DNA from: Muribaculaceae bacterium
GTDB taxonomy: Bacteria > Bacteroidota > Bacteroidia > Bacteroidales > Muribaculaceae
Assembly: GCA_022509165.1 (NCBI GenBank)
Contig: JAFLTT010000003.1
Coordinates: 1 to 64,000 of the forward strand
Direction of reading: 5' to 3'
DNA length: 64,000 nt
The position numbers and the translations under genes are program-made. The notes below the pieces were generated by a model that worked only from the letters and a program-made list of their open reading frames with translations, was not told where the DNA came from and searched no databases. Below are positions 10,241-18,801 of the stretch, one piece after another. Position 1 is the stretch's first letter. Every line of letters begins with the position of its first letter.

Positions 10241-11112
10241 AGATAAAAGGTGGCTCCGAATGTAATCGAGAAAAGATTAATCCGGAAATTAGCTGACTGT
10301 GAATTTCTGGTAGAGACATATACCTGGTCTTTTACAGCCCGGGTTTCAGTATAATTGAAGCCCAGAAGACCCACATTCACCTCCATAGCAGAATAATTGC
10401 TAAGGAAGATACAGATACCGGGCGTGAGACCCACGTTAAGGGAGAAATTCCTTTCATAAGTACCTGTAAGATCATCTCCCACACCGGTAGTGAGTTTCGT
10501 CTGGCCTCCTCCCATCTGGAGAGAAACCTCATTAAAAAATCCGAAACGCTTACTCTTTCCGATAGAGAAATAATTTCTCATCAGTGCAGCACCATAATAA
10601 TTGTGGGATAACCGATAAAGATGATCAAAAGAATAATTTGTTTCTGCATCAAGGACTATATCGGCATTTGCTACCTTAGTCAAGGATCTTGCATAAGAAA
10701 ACCTCCCGCCTAATGCTAAGTCAGCTTTCACAGCAAACATCACCATAGGTGAAATCTTAAAACTGTAGGTGTCGCCCGATATTCCTTCCAGTATAAGGAA
10801 CTGATACTTGTCTTGCGAGGATTGGGTATAGGAAACTGACAGACCGAATATCCATTGACCTTTGGGAATGAAGTTCACCGATTCTATGTCTCTCTTGAAT
10901 TCCTCTAATTTTTCCGGTTCCTGCTCTTTTTCTTTTTTCTCCCGGGTTTCATCTTTAACCGGAGTATTTTCTTCCGATAGCTCTACTTCAGAGATATCAG
11001 AATAAATTTCTTTCCCATTATCAAATACAGGTAATGCAGCCTGTGAATAAATACAGGCAGTGAGCATCAGAATTAAGGAAAAATATCTTAAACCCTTTAA
11101 GGGGGAATACAT
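10237..11112 (-). CDS. Outer-membrane beta-barrel protein (paralogue of neighbour)
   Basis: Signal peptide MYSPLKGLRYFSLILMLTACIYSQA; C-term ANFRINLFSITFGATFYL. ORF-track start at 11271 lies inside a terminator stem and upstream of a TACATTTG -7 box, so 11112 is preferred. Confidence 0.65.
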   Translation of the reverse strand: MYSPLKGLRYFSLILMLTACIYSQAALPVFDNGKEIYSDISEVELSEENTPVKDETREKKEKEQEPEKLEEFKRDIESVNFIPKGQWIFGLSVSYTQSSQDKYQFLILEGISGDTYSFKISPMVMFAVKADLALGGRFSYARSLTKVANADIVLDAETNYSFDHLYRLSHNYYGAALMRNYFSIGKSKRFGFFNEVSLQMGGGQTKLTTGVGDDLTGTYERNFSLNVGLTPGICIFLSNYSAMEVNVGLLGFNYTETRAVKDQVYVSTRNSQSANFRINLFSITFGATFYL

Positions 11113-11220
11113 GATGAAAAGTTGTTTGATATACCAATTGCCCTTCTTCTCGAAGGATTTATCACGGGTAAAATTACAAATTAACCAATAAAAAGGCAAG
11201 AATTTGCACTTTATTGAGCA

Positions 11221-11228
11221 CAAATGTA
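11221..11228 (-). promoter_or_regulatory. Putative -7 element (TACATTTG) for the OMP/DUF4493/PCMD operon
   Basis: Minus-strand TACATTTG matches TAnnTTTG; no good -33 box recognised. Confidence 0.45.
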
Positions 11229-11237
11229 CCAAAAAGA

Positions 11238-11275
11238 ACAAAAAAATAGGCGCAATCTTTATTAATTGCACCTAT
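11238..11275 (-). terminator. Intrinsic terminator downstream of the PepSY-like gene
   Basis: Minus strand ATAGGTGCAAT-TAATAAAG-ATTGCGCCTAT followed by TTTTTTTT. Confidence 0.8.
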
Positions 11276-11293
11276 ATTTTACTTTTTATTTTA

Positions 11294-11791
11294 TCAATCG
11301 GCGTTGGTGATATCTGTTATCTCTCCACTCTCATTGAAATAGAGACCAAGTCCGTTTTCCCCCTGGTCATTAACAAGTTGCACGTAATATCCCTGCCCGG
11401 TAGTATTTATTTCATTCACACCATAACCCGGATATTGTGCATCCAATGTAGCTCTTACAGGTTCCGGTATTGCTCCTGAAGGAAGAGTCATCCCGGTAGG
11501 CGCTTCCATTTCAGTCCAATCTCCTAAGCTATTGAAAATTATATCATAGTCATTGGTAAATTCCACTTCATAAAGTACCACTGAGTCAATGGTCTTCTTC
11601 TGAATACTTTTAATTTCGTAATCATAAAAGAATTCAGAAATAAATTCCTTAGCCTTTTCGGGTAATTGGTCCTGTGTGACTGTGGTATCGGTTTCCTTTA
11701 TTCCATCATCATCATTTGAGCATGACGTAAATGAAAGGAATCCTGTAACGAGAAATAAAGTTGCTATAAACTTAAAGGTAGAAGTCTTCAT
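11294..11791 (-). CDS. PepSY-like (PF11396-type) domain lipoprotein
   Basis: Signal peptide/lipobox GFLSFTSC; DxxVxYEVEF-type repeat (VVLYEVEFTNDYDIIFNSLGDWTEME). Confidence 0.7.
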   Translation of the reverse strand: MKTSTFKFIATLFLVTGFLSFTSCSNDDDGIKETDTTVTQDQLPEKAKEFISEFFYDYEIKSIQKKTIDSVVLYEVEFTNDYDIIFNSLGDWTEMEAPTGMTLPSGAIPEPVRATLDAQYPGYGVNEINTTGQGYYVQLVNDQGENGLGLYFNESGEITDITNAD

Positions 11792-11834
11792 ATCATTCGG
11801 TTTTACCTTTATAACAGCAGGTACCAATTATGGT

Positions 11835-13697
11835 TCAATGGAAGATTTCGCTCAACCTCTTCCCGTCCATAATATAGAAAATCACATTGCCGTTGGGAGT
11901 ATAAGAAGGGTCAGGCAAAGCAAACAGTCGGGTGACTATATGCTCCATTTCTTCAGTATTCAGTTTTCTTCCATAATTAATTGCTCCACCCCTGGCCATA
12001 TTCAATGCCAGTTTTCGCATAAGGTCGCTCTCTTTACCGGCATTGCCATAATTTGCTCCGGAATCATCTACAGTTTCTAACATTTTCAGAACAATATCCC
12101 GTGAGTCCAGATTTTTACTGAAAGTTGGGACTCCCACAATATTCCATCGGTTTTCACTTTCATATTCAATCCGAAATCCGACTTTATTGAGCTCGGGCAT
12201 AATTTCCACCAGATTGTCTTGTTGCACCGACTCAATTTCTATACTGTCAGGAAACATAAGTCCGATGGAAGAATGTTCCCCTTGGCAAAGGTTCTTATAA
12301 AATTCTTCAAATAAAATCTTAATATGCGCCCTTCTTTGGTCAATTATAAGAATTCCATCTCTGGAAGTGGTCACAATATATCTGTCGGCATATTGTACAC
12401 AGATATTTCCCGGAACCTCTGTACCTTGAAATTCCGAAAGTACAGGCATTTGGTCTTTTCCCTTCTCTTGATTCTCTCCGAAACCATGTGCACCCCTCAT
12501 AAATTCGGAATAGAGAGTATCCCAATTCGCGGATATCTTTTTATCAGGTTGATATCTGTAGCTTGATGATTGGGAGTTATTTCCCATTCCTGAACCTTGA
12601 AAAGGATTGTAATCTTTAGGGATTTCTATTGTAGGTTCTATGGGACTGGTTCCTTTCTCTATTGGTACCACAGGTACTACATCCACGCTGAAATCTATTG
12701 AAGGTACTGCCCCAAATTTACCTAATGCTGCTTTTACAGCTGCCTGCAGGATTGGCCAGATATCCTGTTCGTATTCAAATTTTATTTCGTTTTTTGTAGG
12801 ATGTATATTTACATCGATTGTATCCGGGTCAACATCAAATTTTAGAAAATAACATGGCTGAGTATCTTGTGCTATCAAAGATTCGTAGCATCCCACTACG
12901 GCCTTATGGAAATATGGATGCCTCATGTTTCTGCCATTTACTATGAGATATTGAAGCGGATTCCTCCTTCTGGCATACTCAGGCCGGGAAATATAACCTG
13001 ATATCCGTACCAAAGCGGTATCTACCTCTATTGGTAGGAGATGCAGATCGAGATTATTCTTCCATAGATCCTCTATTCGTTGCCTGAATGTACCGGGTTT
13101 GAGGTCAATAGTCCTTGTGCCTGTATCAATGCTCATCCGGATGGAATTATTCACAAGAGCGAGGCGTTCAAACTCCCGCATGATGTTGGAGAGTTCCACA
13201 TTATCACTTTTAAGGAATTTGCGTCTTGCCGGCACATTAAAGAACAAATTTTTCACCATGATATTAGTGCCTTGTGCACAAGCCACTGACTCTTGGGCTT
13301 CAACTTTTGAAGCGTTGATTCTGATATGTGTGCCAATTGGGTCGGAAGAACTTCGTGTCTTCATTTCTATTTGAGAAATGGCACAGACCGATGGCAGAGC
13401 CTCTCCCCTGAACCCCATAGTATGCAATGAAAAGAGATCCGCTGCATCTTTTATTTTTGAAGTGGCATGACGTTCGAAAGCCATTCGGGCATCTGTGGCA
13501 CTCATACCCTTTCCGTTGTCGATTACCTGTATTAAGGTACGGCCTGCATCTTTAATGTATATCTTGATATCCGATGCACCTGCATCTACGGAATTCTCCA
13601 CAAGTTCTTTAATAACAGATGCGGGTCGCTGTATCACTTCCCCGGCCGCTATCTGGTTGGCTACAGAATCGGGCAAGAGTTTAATAATATCACTCAT
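11835..13697 (-). CDS. mutL: DNA mismatch repair protein MutL
   Basis: IIKLLPDSVANQIAAGEVIQRPASVIKELVENSVDAGA, GFRGEALPSV, C-terminal dimerisation domain. Confidence 0.98.
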   Translation of the reverse strand: MSDIIKLLPDSVANQIAAGEVIQRPASVIKELVENSVDAGASDIKIYIKDAGRTLIQVIDNGKGMSATDARMAFERHATSKIKDAADLFSLHTMGFRGEALPSVCAISQIEMKTRSSSDPIGTHIRINASKVEAQESVACAQGTNIMVKNLFFNVPARRKFLKSDNVELSNIMREFERLALVNNSIRMSIDTGTRTIDLKPGTFRQRIEDLWKNNLDLHLLPIEVDTALVRISGYISRPEYARRRNPLQYLIVNGRNMRHPYFHKAVVGCYESLIAQDTQPCYFLKFDVDPDTIDVNIHPTKNEIKFEYEQDIWPILQAAVKAALGKFGAVPSIDFSVDVVPVVPIEKGTSPIEPTIEIPKDYNPFQGSGMGNNSQSSSYRYQPDKKISANWDTLYSEFMRGAHGFGENQEKGKDQMPVLSEFQGTEVPGNICVQYADRYIVTTSRDGILIIDQRRAHIKILFEEFYKNLCQGEHSSIGLMFPDSIEIESVQQDNLVEIMPELNKVGFRIEYESENRWNIVGVPTFSKNLDSRDIVLKMLETVDDSGANYGNAGKESDLMRKLALNMARGGAINYGRKLNTEEMEHIVTRLFALPDPSYTPNGNVIFYIMDGKRLSEIFH

Positions 13698-16476
13698 CTT
13701 CCCCCTCCTCCTCTTTTACGGTTTCAGTTTGTAGTTCCTCTTCATCGGGCGATTCCTCTTTTAAAGACTCTGCTTCATCTGTTAATTCTTCCTGAACTTC
13801 CTCCTTAATAGCCTCACTTTGTTCCATTGTGATCTCTGCATTCTCTTCCTCTTCTTCATTGTCTTGCATTATATCACCAATGGTGAGTCTTTTTTCAGCT
13901 TTCAATAGCCCGGGCGCCTTTTCTCCTATGTTAAGATTTCCGGCATCTCTTAAACGAGGTATACGTCTCGGTATAGAGTCCATCATCTCCGGAGGAAGGT
14001 CAATATCAGGCATCACATCGATAGAATCGAGTTCTTCTACCTCGCTTATTCCTTCCCAGATTGGTAAAGATGAAGGAGGAAGAATTACTCTTGTGCCTGT
14101 AAATGATTTAGGTTCTCCAAAATCTGATGGTGACATGAAGTATTGTTCCAGTTCATCAGGCACTTCTCCCAGGTTATCGGCCCATCTTACTTTATTGCCA
14201 TACCATTCCCTCTCAGGACGCAAAAAGCCCCACCATTTGAATTTCTGAAGATACATCTGGTTCCGTTTTATCATAAACAGAGGAGTGACTGTCCCGCTCA
14301 CTTCGGGCCACATCTTAAGCCAGTCAAGTTTATTGGAGTCAAGATAAACCTCCATATAGGAACTTTCCGCATTTATAAGACGATTGAAGGTGGAGTCGGC
14401 CTCCTGGGGAAGAAAAATAGTTTCTACATTACCTGAAACGCTCATCCTTCTTAGACCCTGGTCTTCAAAATAAGTTGTTATTTCTTTTCCGTATATCTGG
14501 TTATAGAAATCTTCATCCACATGTTCCGACATCAAACCAAATTCAGGCAAATAAGCCCAATCGGTGGTTGAATCATTAAAATGCACATCGATACGGTTTC
14601 CCGTGACTTGCCTCTCCTCACTCCAGATAATAGGCTTACGGAACATATAAAGCATAGAATCTCTCTCCACCATCACCATGGAGTCAGCTACTCCCTGCAT
14701 ATCCTGCTTAAAGAACCTTGCTCGATGATAGGCCAGAATTACATGAGTTTCTTTCGCAATGGAATCAACTATCACTTTTGCTCCGTATTCATCAGTATCG
14801 GGCACTTCTTTCGGGGCGGGAGGTACTTCAATTTTTTGTATAGAAGTTTCCGGACCCCCTCCAAGTAAGGTATCCTGCTCTATCACTCCTTCCTCTCCTT
14901 CATCAATTCCCATATTGCCCCTTGGAGGAATCTTGGGAAGCTGACCTTTTCGGATTTTATCCCCAATTAATTTTTCCCGGTCTATCAATCGCGACTCTCT
15001 ATCGGGCGCATTATTTTCCTCATTTTCTTCAGTATCATCCTCTGCATCCATCCCCTTCTCGTCTAAATGATATTCCTTAGTGATACTGTTTGCTACTGCA
15101 TTGGCAATTGTGTCTAAAGGTACATCTTCATTAGGTCCGATAATTGTATCAAGAATATCCGGGGTGTATGGAGGAGCCTTTTCCAAAAGTAGTTTCAACG
15201 GAGTATCCACATAGGGAATCTTTACGGAAAAGAATGAAGTGTCAATCCATAATCCTGTAGAATCACCTGTGACAATAGGCATACCCTTGAATTCTGGATA
15301 ACCGGATTTAGTGATTGTCCTCTTCCGGTTCGCAATCATGTCGGTGATTATGAAGGTCTTTATGGTATCTGCCCTCAGAAAGAGGGTATCACCCTGAGAG
15401 TATTCCATCAAAAGTGGATATATTGTAGCAAGGGCCTCTTTTGTTGAATCGTTATAAATTCCGAATCCTCCTATGAGCGTGGTCTTCTGGGCCGTATCTG
15501 TTATAACCATCGGATTGCTTTGTTTGAAGGGATCACGGAACATATAAGCCCGGCTTATTCTTGTAGTATTGTCGTAAATAATACTGTCACCTTCAAGTGT
15601 AGTGACATTTCCTGTAGAGTCCCGGTGTATTATAAGTGACCTGGAAAGCAGATCTGCATCTCCCGTATCGGTATAATAAGTTGCCAGATTGGTTATAATA
15701 GTATCGTTCTCACTCTGTATTTCCGTACGACTTTCAATATTGGCAATATGGGTTTCAGTGCTGTAATACAAAGTATCGGTGAGCATCGTAAATCCATCCT
15801 GATGATTTACAAGCACCACATCAGTGAAAAATTCCGCTCTTTTAGTCTTAGGTGAATACTCTCCATAAAGTGAGGTAAGGGTGTTCACTTGGTCTTCAAT
15901 GGTACCCCATCTGGTATACCAACCTAAGTCAATTGCCATATCGTAATCAAGACTATCGGTGGTAAGTGTCACATCATTGTTTATGAGTACCACTTTCTCC
16001 CTTGTAGGACCATTTTTTAATTTCGCAAGGTGCTCATCCCCGTTATAAAACAATTTGTCGGCATAGACGAAGAGGGTGTCTCCCTGCTCCATTCTTACAT
16101 TACTGAAGGCATCGAGAGAATTCTGTTCCGGATAATAATAGGCTGAGTCACAGAACATCCATAATCCTGCCTGTCGGAATTTAACATTACCTTTAAGAAT
16201 CTGTTTTACTATTGTGTCGCGTGAGTCTCGTTTATAGAGGCTGTCGGCATATTCAAGGAAAACTTTATCTTCCTGATACCTGTTGACAGATGGTACCTGA
16301 GGAGAAATTGGCTTTGAAGGTTCAGGCCTATGAAAGTTTTCATCCTCTACTATCTCTTGTTTTCGCTGGCTTTGAGCATACGACCTCATTCCCGTATCTA
16401 TCACAAACACGAGAACAATAATAGAGATAGCCGTGGCTACAAAATTTCCCCGGTATCGGAAAAAATGGCGACTCAT
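13690..16476 (-). CDS. OstA-like (LptA/LptD N-terminal family) protein with acidic C-terminal tail
   Basis: Repeated OstA-like segments (LKGNVKFRQAGLWMFCDSAYYYPEQNSLDAFSNVRMEQGDTLFVYADKLFYNG); E/D-rich C-terminus; 8-nt overlap with mutL. Confidence 0.8.
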   Translation of the reverse strand: MSRHFFRYRGNFVATAISIIVLVFVIDTGMRSYAQSQRKQEIVEDENFHRPEPSKPISPQVPSVNRYQEDKVFLEYADSLYKRDSRDTIVKQILKGNVKFRQAGLWMFCDSAYYYPEQNSLDAFSNVRMEQGDTLFVYADKLFYNGDEHLAKLKNGPTREKVVLINNDVTLTTDSLDYDMAIDLGWYTRWGTIEDQVNTLTSLYGEYSPKTKRAEFFTDVVLVNHQDGFTMLTDTLYYSTETHIANIESRTEIQSENDTIITNLATYYTDTGDADLLSRSLIIHRDSTGNVTTLEGDSIIYDNTTRISRAYMFRDPFKQSNPMVITDTAQKTTLIGGFGIYNDSTKEALATIYPLLMEYSQGDTLFLRADTIKTFIITDMIANRKRTITKSGYPEFKGMPIVTGDSTGLWIDTSFFSVKIPYVDTPLKLLLEKAPPYTPDILDTIIGPNEDVPLDTIANAVANSITKEYHLDEKGMDAEDDTEENEENNAPDRESRLIDREKLIGDKIRKGQLPKIPPRGNMGIDEGEEGVIEQDTLLGGGPETSIQKIEVPPAPKEVPDTDEYGAKVIVDSIAKETHVILAYHRARFFKQDMQGVADSMVMVERDSMLYMFRKPIIWSEERQVTGNRIDVHFNDSTTDWAYLPEFGLMSEHVDEDFYNQIYGKEITTYFEDQGLRRMSVSGNVETIFLPQEADSTFNRLINAESSYMEVYLDSNKLDWLKMWPEVSGTVTPLFMIKRNQMYLQKFKWWGFLRPEREWYGNKVRWADNLGEVPDELEQYFMSPSDFGEPKSFTGTRVILPPSSLPIWEGISEVEELDSIDVMPDIDLPPEMMDSIPRRIPRLRDAGNLNIGEKAPGLLKAEKRLTIGDIMQDNEEEEENAEITMEQSEAIKEEVQEELTDEAESLKEESPDEEELQTETVKEEEGEDE

Positions 16477-16486
16477 TCCTTAGGAC

Positions 16487-17884
16487 CTATTGTTTTATCC
16501 AGCCCTGGTATTTGAATTCACAATTCTGCCACGAGGGCTCTATCTTTACGTAGGTTTCTTTTATTTTCTTTTCCAGCCATTCTTTTAATATGGTCTCTTT
16601 CTTATGATTCTCATACATTTTTTTCAAGAGATTATAATCATCAGAAAGGTTAGCCCTGTGACCCGGAATTCTTTCCTTTAATTTTACAATGGCAGCTACA
16701 TCTTTATGGCTACTGTTCTTCATTATAAAAGCTTCGCTTATGTCACCCGGATTCATTTTCTCGATCTGACGTGCCACTTCTGCCGGAAGATCTTGCATTT
16801 CAAACTTACTGCTTCTGAAGAGGTCGCTATATTCACTGTTGTTGGTCATTACACCTTTGTTATTTCTGGTATCTTTATCCTGAGAAATATAAGACGCCGC
16901 TTCTTCAAAAGTAAAGGCACCGCTCACTATTTCTTTTCTCACTGAATCAAGACGGTTGGTCGCATCTGTAAGGTCTTTCTGACTCACCTTCGGAGTCAGG
17001 AGGATATGGCGCACATTCACCTGGTCTCCTCGTTTGTCGATCAATTGAATGATATGATACCCATATTCCGTTTCCACTATTCTACTCACTTTTTTGGGGT
17101 CGGTGAGGTTAAATGCTACATTAGCAAATTCAGGCACCCAGGCTGCACGACCATTGTATCCCAGTTCTCCACCCTGCATAGAACTTCCGTCCTCACTATA
17201 CATGATGGCCAGTGTGGAAAAATCTGCCTCACCCTTGTTGACACGGTCAGCATATTCTCTTAGCCTTGCCTTTACATCTTCTATTTCCTGACGTGGAATA
17301 TTGGGATTCAGGGTCACAATCTGCACTTCTACCTGCATCGGCACGTAAGGAATACTGTCGGAAGGCAATGAATTGAAATATTTCTTTACTTCATTTGGTG
17401 TGGCTGTCACATCCTCTGTCAGACTTCTTTGGACCTGGCCTACTATAGAACTGTTTTTCATCATTTCTATCAGGCTCTCTCGTAAAACCGGCATCGGCTT
17501 ATGGAAATATTCCTCCACCTTTTCCTTTGAACCTAATTGGTTGATAAAGAAATTCAGCCTTTGATCCACCATGTTTCGTACGCTCGATTCAGGCACCTCG
17601 ATTGTGTCAATTTTTGCCTGATGGAGATAAAGTTTCTCTACTGCCATCTGTTCGGGTATGAAACAATAGGGATCGCCACTGATAGCTGTGCCCTCCGTAC
17701 GCAATTGCTGGTATTGTTCCTCTACATCCGATCTGAAAATGGCTTCATCTCCTACAATCCATGCTACCTCATCCACAACATTCTTATCGTTCTGGCTCAT
17801 TATAGGTATCGCCATGAGCAATAAGGATCCCGGAATCAAAAACCTTGCTATTTTTCTTATCCTATTTCTATGTTTTCTATTCAT
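16487..17884 (-). CDS. SurA-like periplasmic chaperone / parvulin peptidylprolyl isomerase
   Basis: VDEVAWIVGDEAIFRSDVE; parvulin segments LAIMYSEDGSSMQGGELGYNGRAAWVPEFANVAF and VRHILLTPKVS. Confidence 0.9.
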   Translation of the reverse strand: MNRKHRNRIRKIARFLIPGSLLLMAIPIMSQNDKNVVDEVAWIVGDEAIFRSDVEEQYQQLRTEGTAISGDPYCFIPEQMAVEKLYLHQAKIDTIEVPESSVRNMVDQRLNFFINQLGSKEKVEEYFHKPMPVLRESLIEMMKNSSIVGQVQRSLTEDVTATPNEVKKYFNSLPSDSIPYVPMQVEVQIVTLNPNIPRQEIEDVKARLREYADRVNKGEADFSTLAIMYSEDGSSMQGGELGYNGRAAWVPEFANVAFNLTDPKKVSRIVETEYGYHIIQLIDKRGDQVNVRHILLTPKVSQKDLTDATNRLDSVRKEIVSGAFTFEEAASYISQDKDTRNNKGVMTNNSEYSDLFRSSKFEMQDLPAEVARQIEKMNPGDISEAFIMKNSSHKDVAAIVKLKERIPGHRANLSDDYNLLKKMYENHKKETILKEWLEKKIKETYVKIEPSWQNCEFKYQGWIKQ

Positions 17885-17911
17885 ATAGTGCAGTTTATAA
17901 ATAGGTTGTGC

Positions 17912-18796
17912 TTACTCATTAACGTTTATTTCTTTCATTTCGTGCCTTACCGGATCATAACCAACGGCATCGAGTTTCTTCTCTTTAATCGATTTATTAA
18001 CTAAAGATTCCACTAATACCCTTTCATATTCTGCCAGTTCTCCCTGAGTAAGAATACCTGTTATCCAACTCTTTGCAAATTCATAGGGTTGTTCTTCTCC
18101 GGTGGGCAGATATTCAGTGATCACAAGATAATAGGTGCAATCACCATATTCAGTTTCAAAATATTTGTTTTCACTGAGAAATTTATCGGGATCTCCAAAT
18201 CGGTAAGGTATCATGTTAGTCAGAGTTTCCCAATCTATCCATTTATCTCTGAAATAGTTGTATTCCAAAGATTTATCCAGCCAGTCTCTTTCAAGTTTAT
18301 CTATCTTTTCGGTATCGTCTGAAGCTATCAGTCTTTTTATCTCTTCTTTATTACGTGCATTGGAATTTACTTTCATGAAAATTCCTTTCACAAGTGGCAC
18401 CTCCAGCTTTAGTTCTCTCCTATGTTGATCATAATATTCCTTCACCCTGTGCTCCTCAACTTTTGGAGTCTGAGTATCACGCATTTTGCTTAAGTATTCC
18501 TGAACTATAAGTTGATTGCGGTATTCTTTCACCTTCTTATCTATATTTTCAATATCATATAGACGTTCTTCAGCAAACTCCGCTAGCACATTATCCTTAA
18601 TCCAGTTGTCCACCAAAGTTCTGAACATGGCCGCACTATCGGTGCCACTTAAATAAACCGGTATCTGACTTATCACCTCATCATAAGTAAGTGTATTGTC
18701 GCCATATTGCAGCAATACATTGTCAGGCCTCTCCACTTTCTTATCACAAGATATATGGAATACCAGGAATGGTAGTAATATAAAAAGCCTCCACAT
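17912..18796 (-). CDS. SurA_N-like lipoprotein without a recognisable PPIase domain
   Basis: Lipobox VFHISC; helical chaperone-like sequence; located between two parvulin genes. Confidence 0.6.
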   Translation of the reverse strand: MWRLFILLPFLVFHISCDKKVERPDNVLLQYGDNTLTYDEVISQIPVYLSGTDSAAMFRTLVDNWIKDNVLAEFAEERLYDIENIDKKVKEYRNQLIVQEYLSKMRDTQTPKVEEHRVKEYYDQHRRELKLEVPLVKGIFMKVNSNARNKEEIKRLIASDDTEKIDKLERDWLDKSLEYNYFRDKWIDWETLTNMIPYRFGDPDKFLSENKYFETEYGDCTYYLVITEYLPTGEEQPYEFAKSWITGILTQGELAEYERVLVESLVNKSIKEKKLDAVGYDPVRHEMKEINVNE

Positions 18797-18801
18797 TCTT
18801 T

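Noticed and set aside
11113-11271. Upstream start at 11271 for the OMP gene
   Set aside because: Start codon falls in the terminator stem and upstream of the TACATTTG -7 box; a signal peptide begins at 11112.
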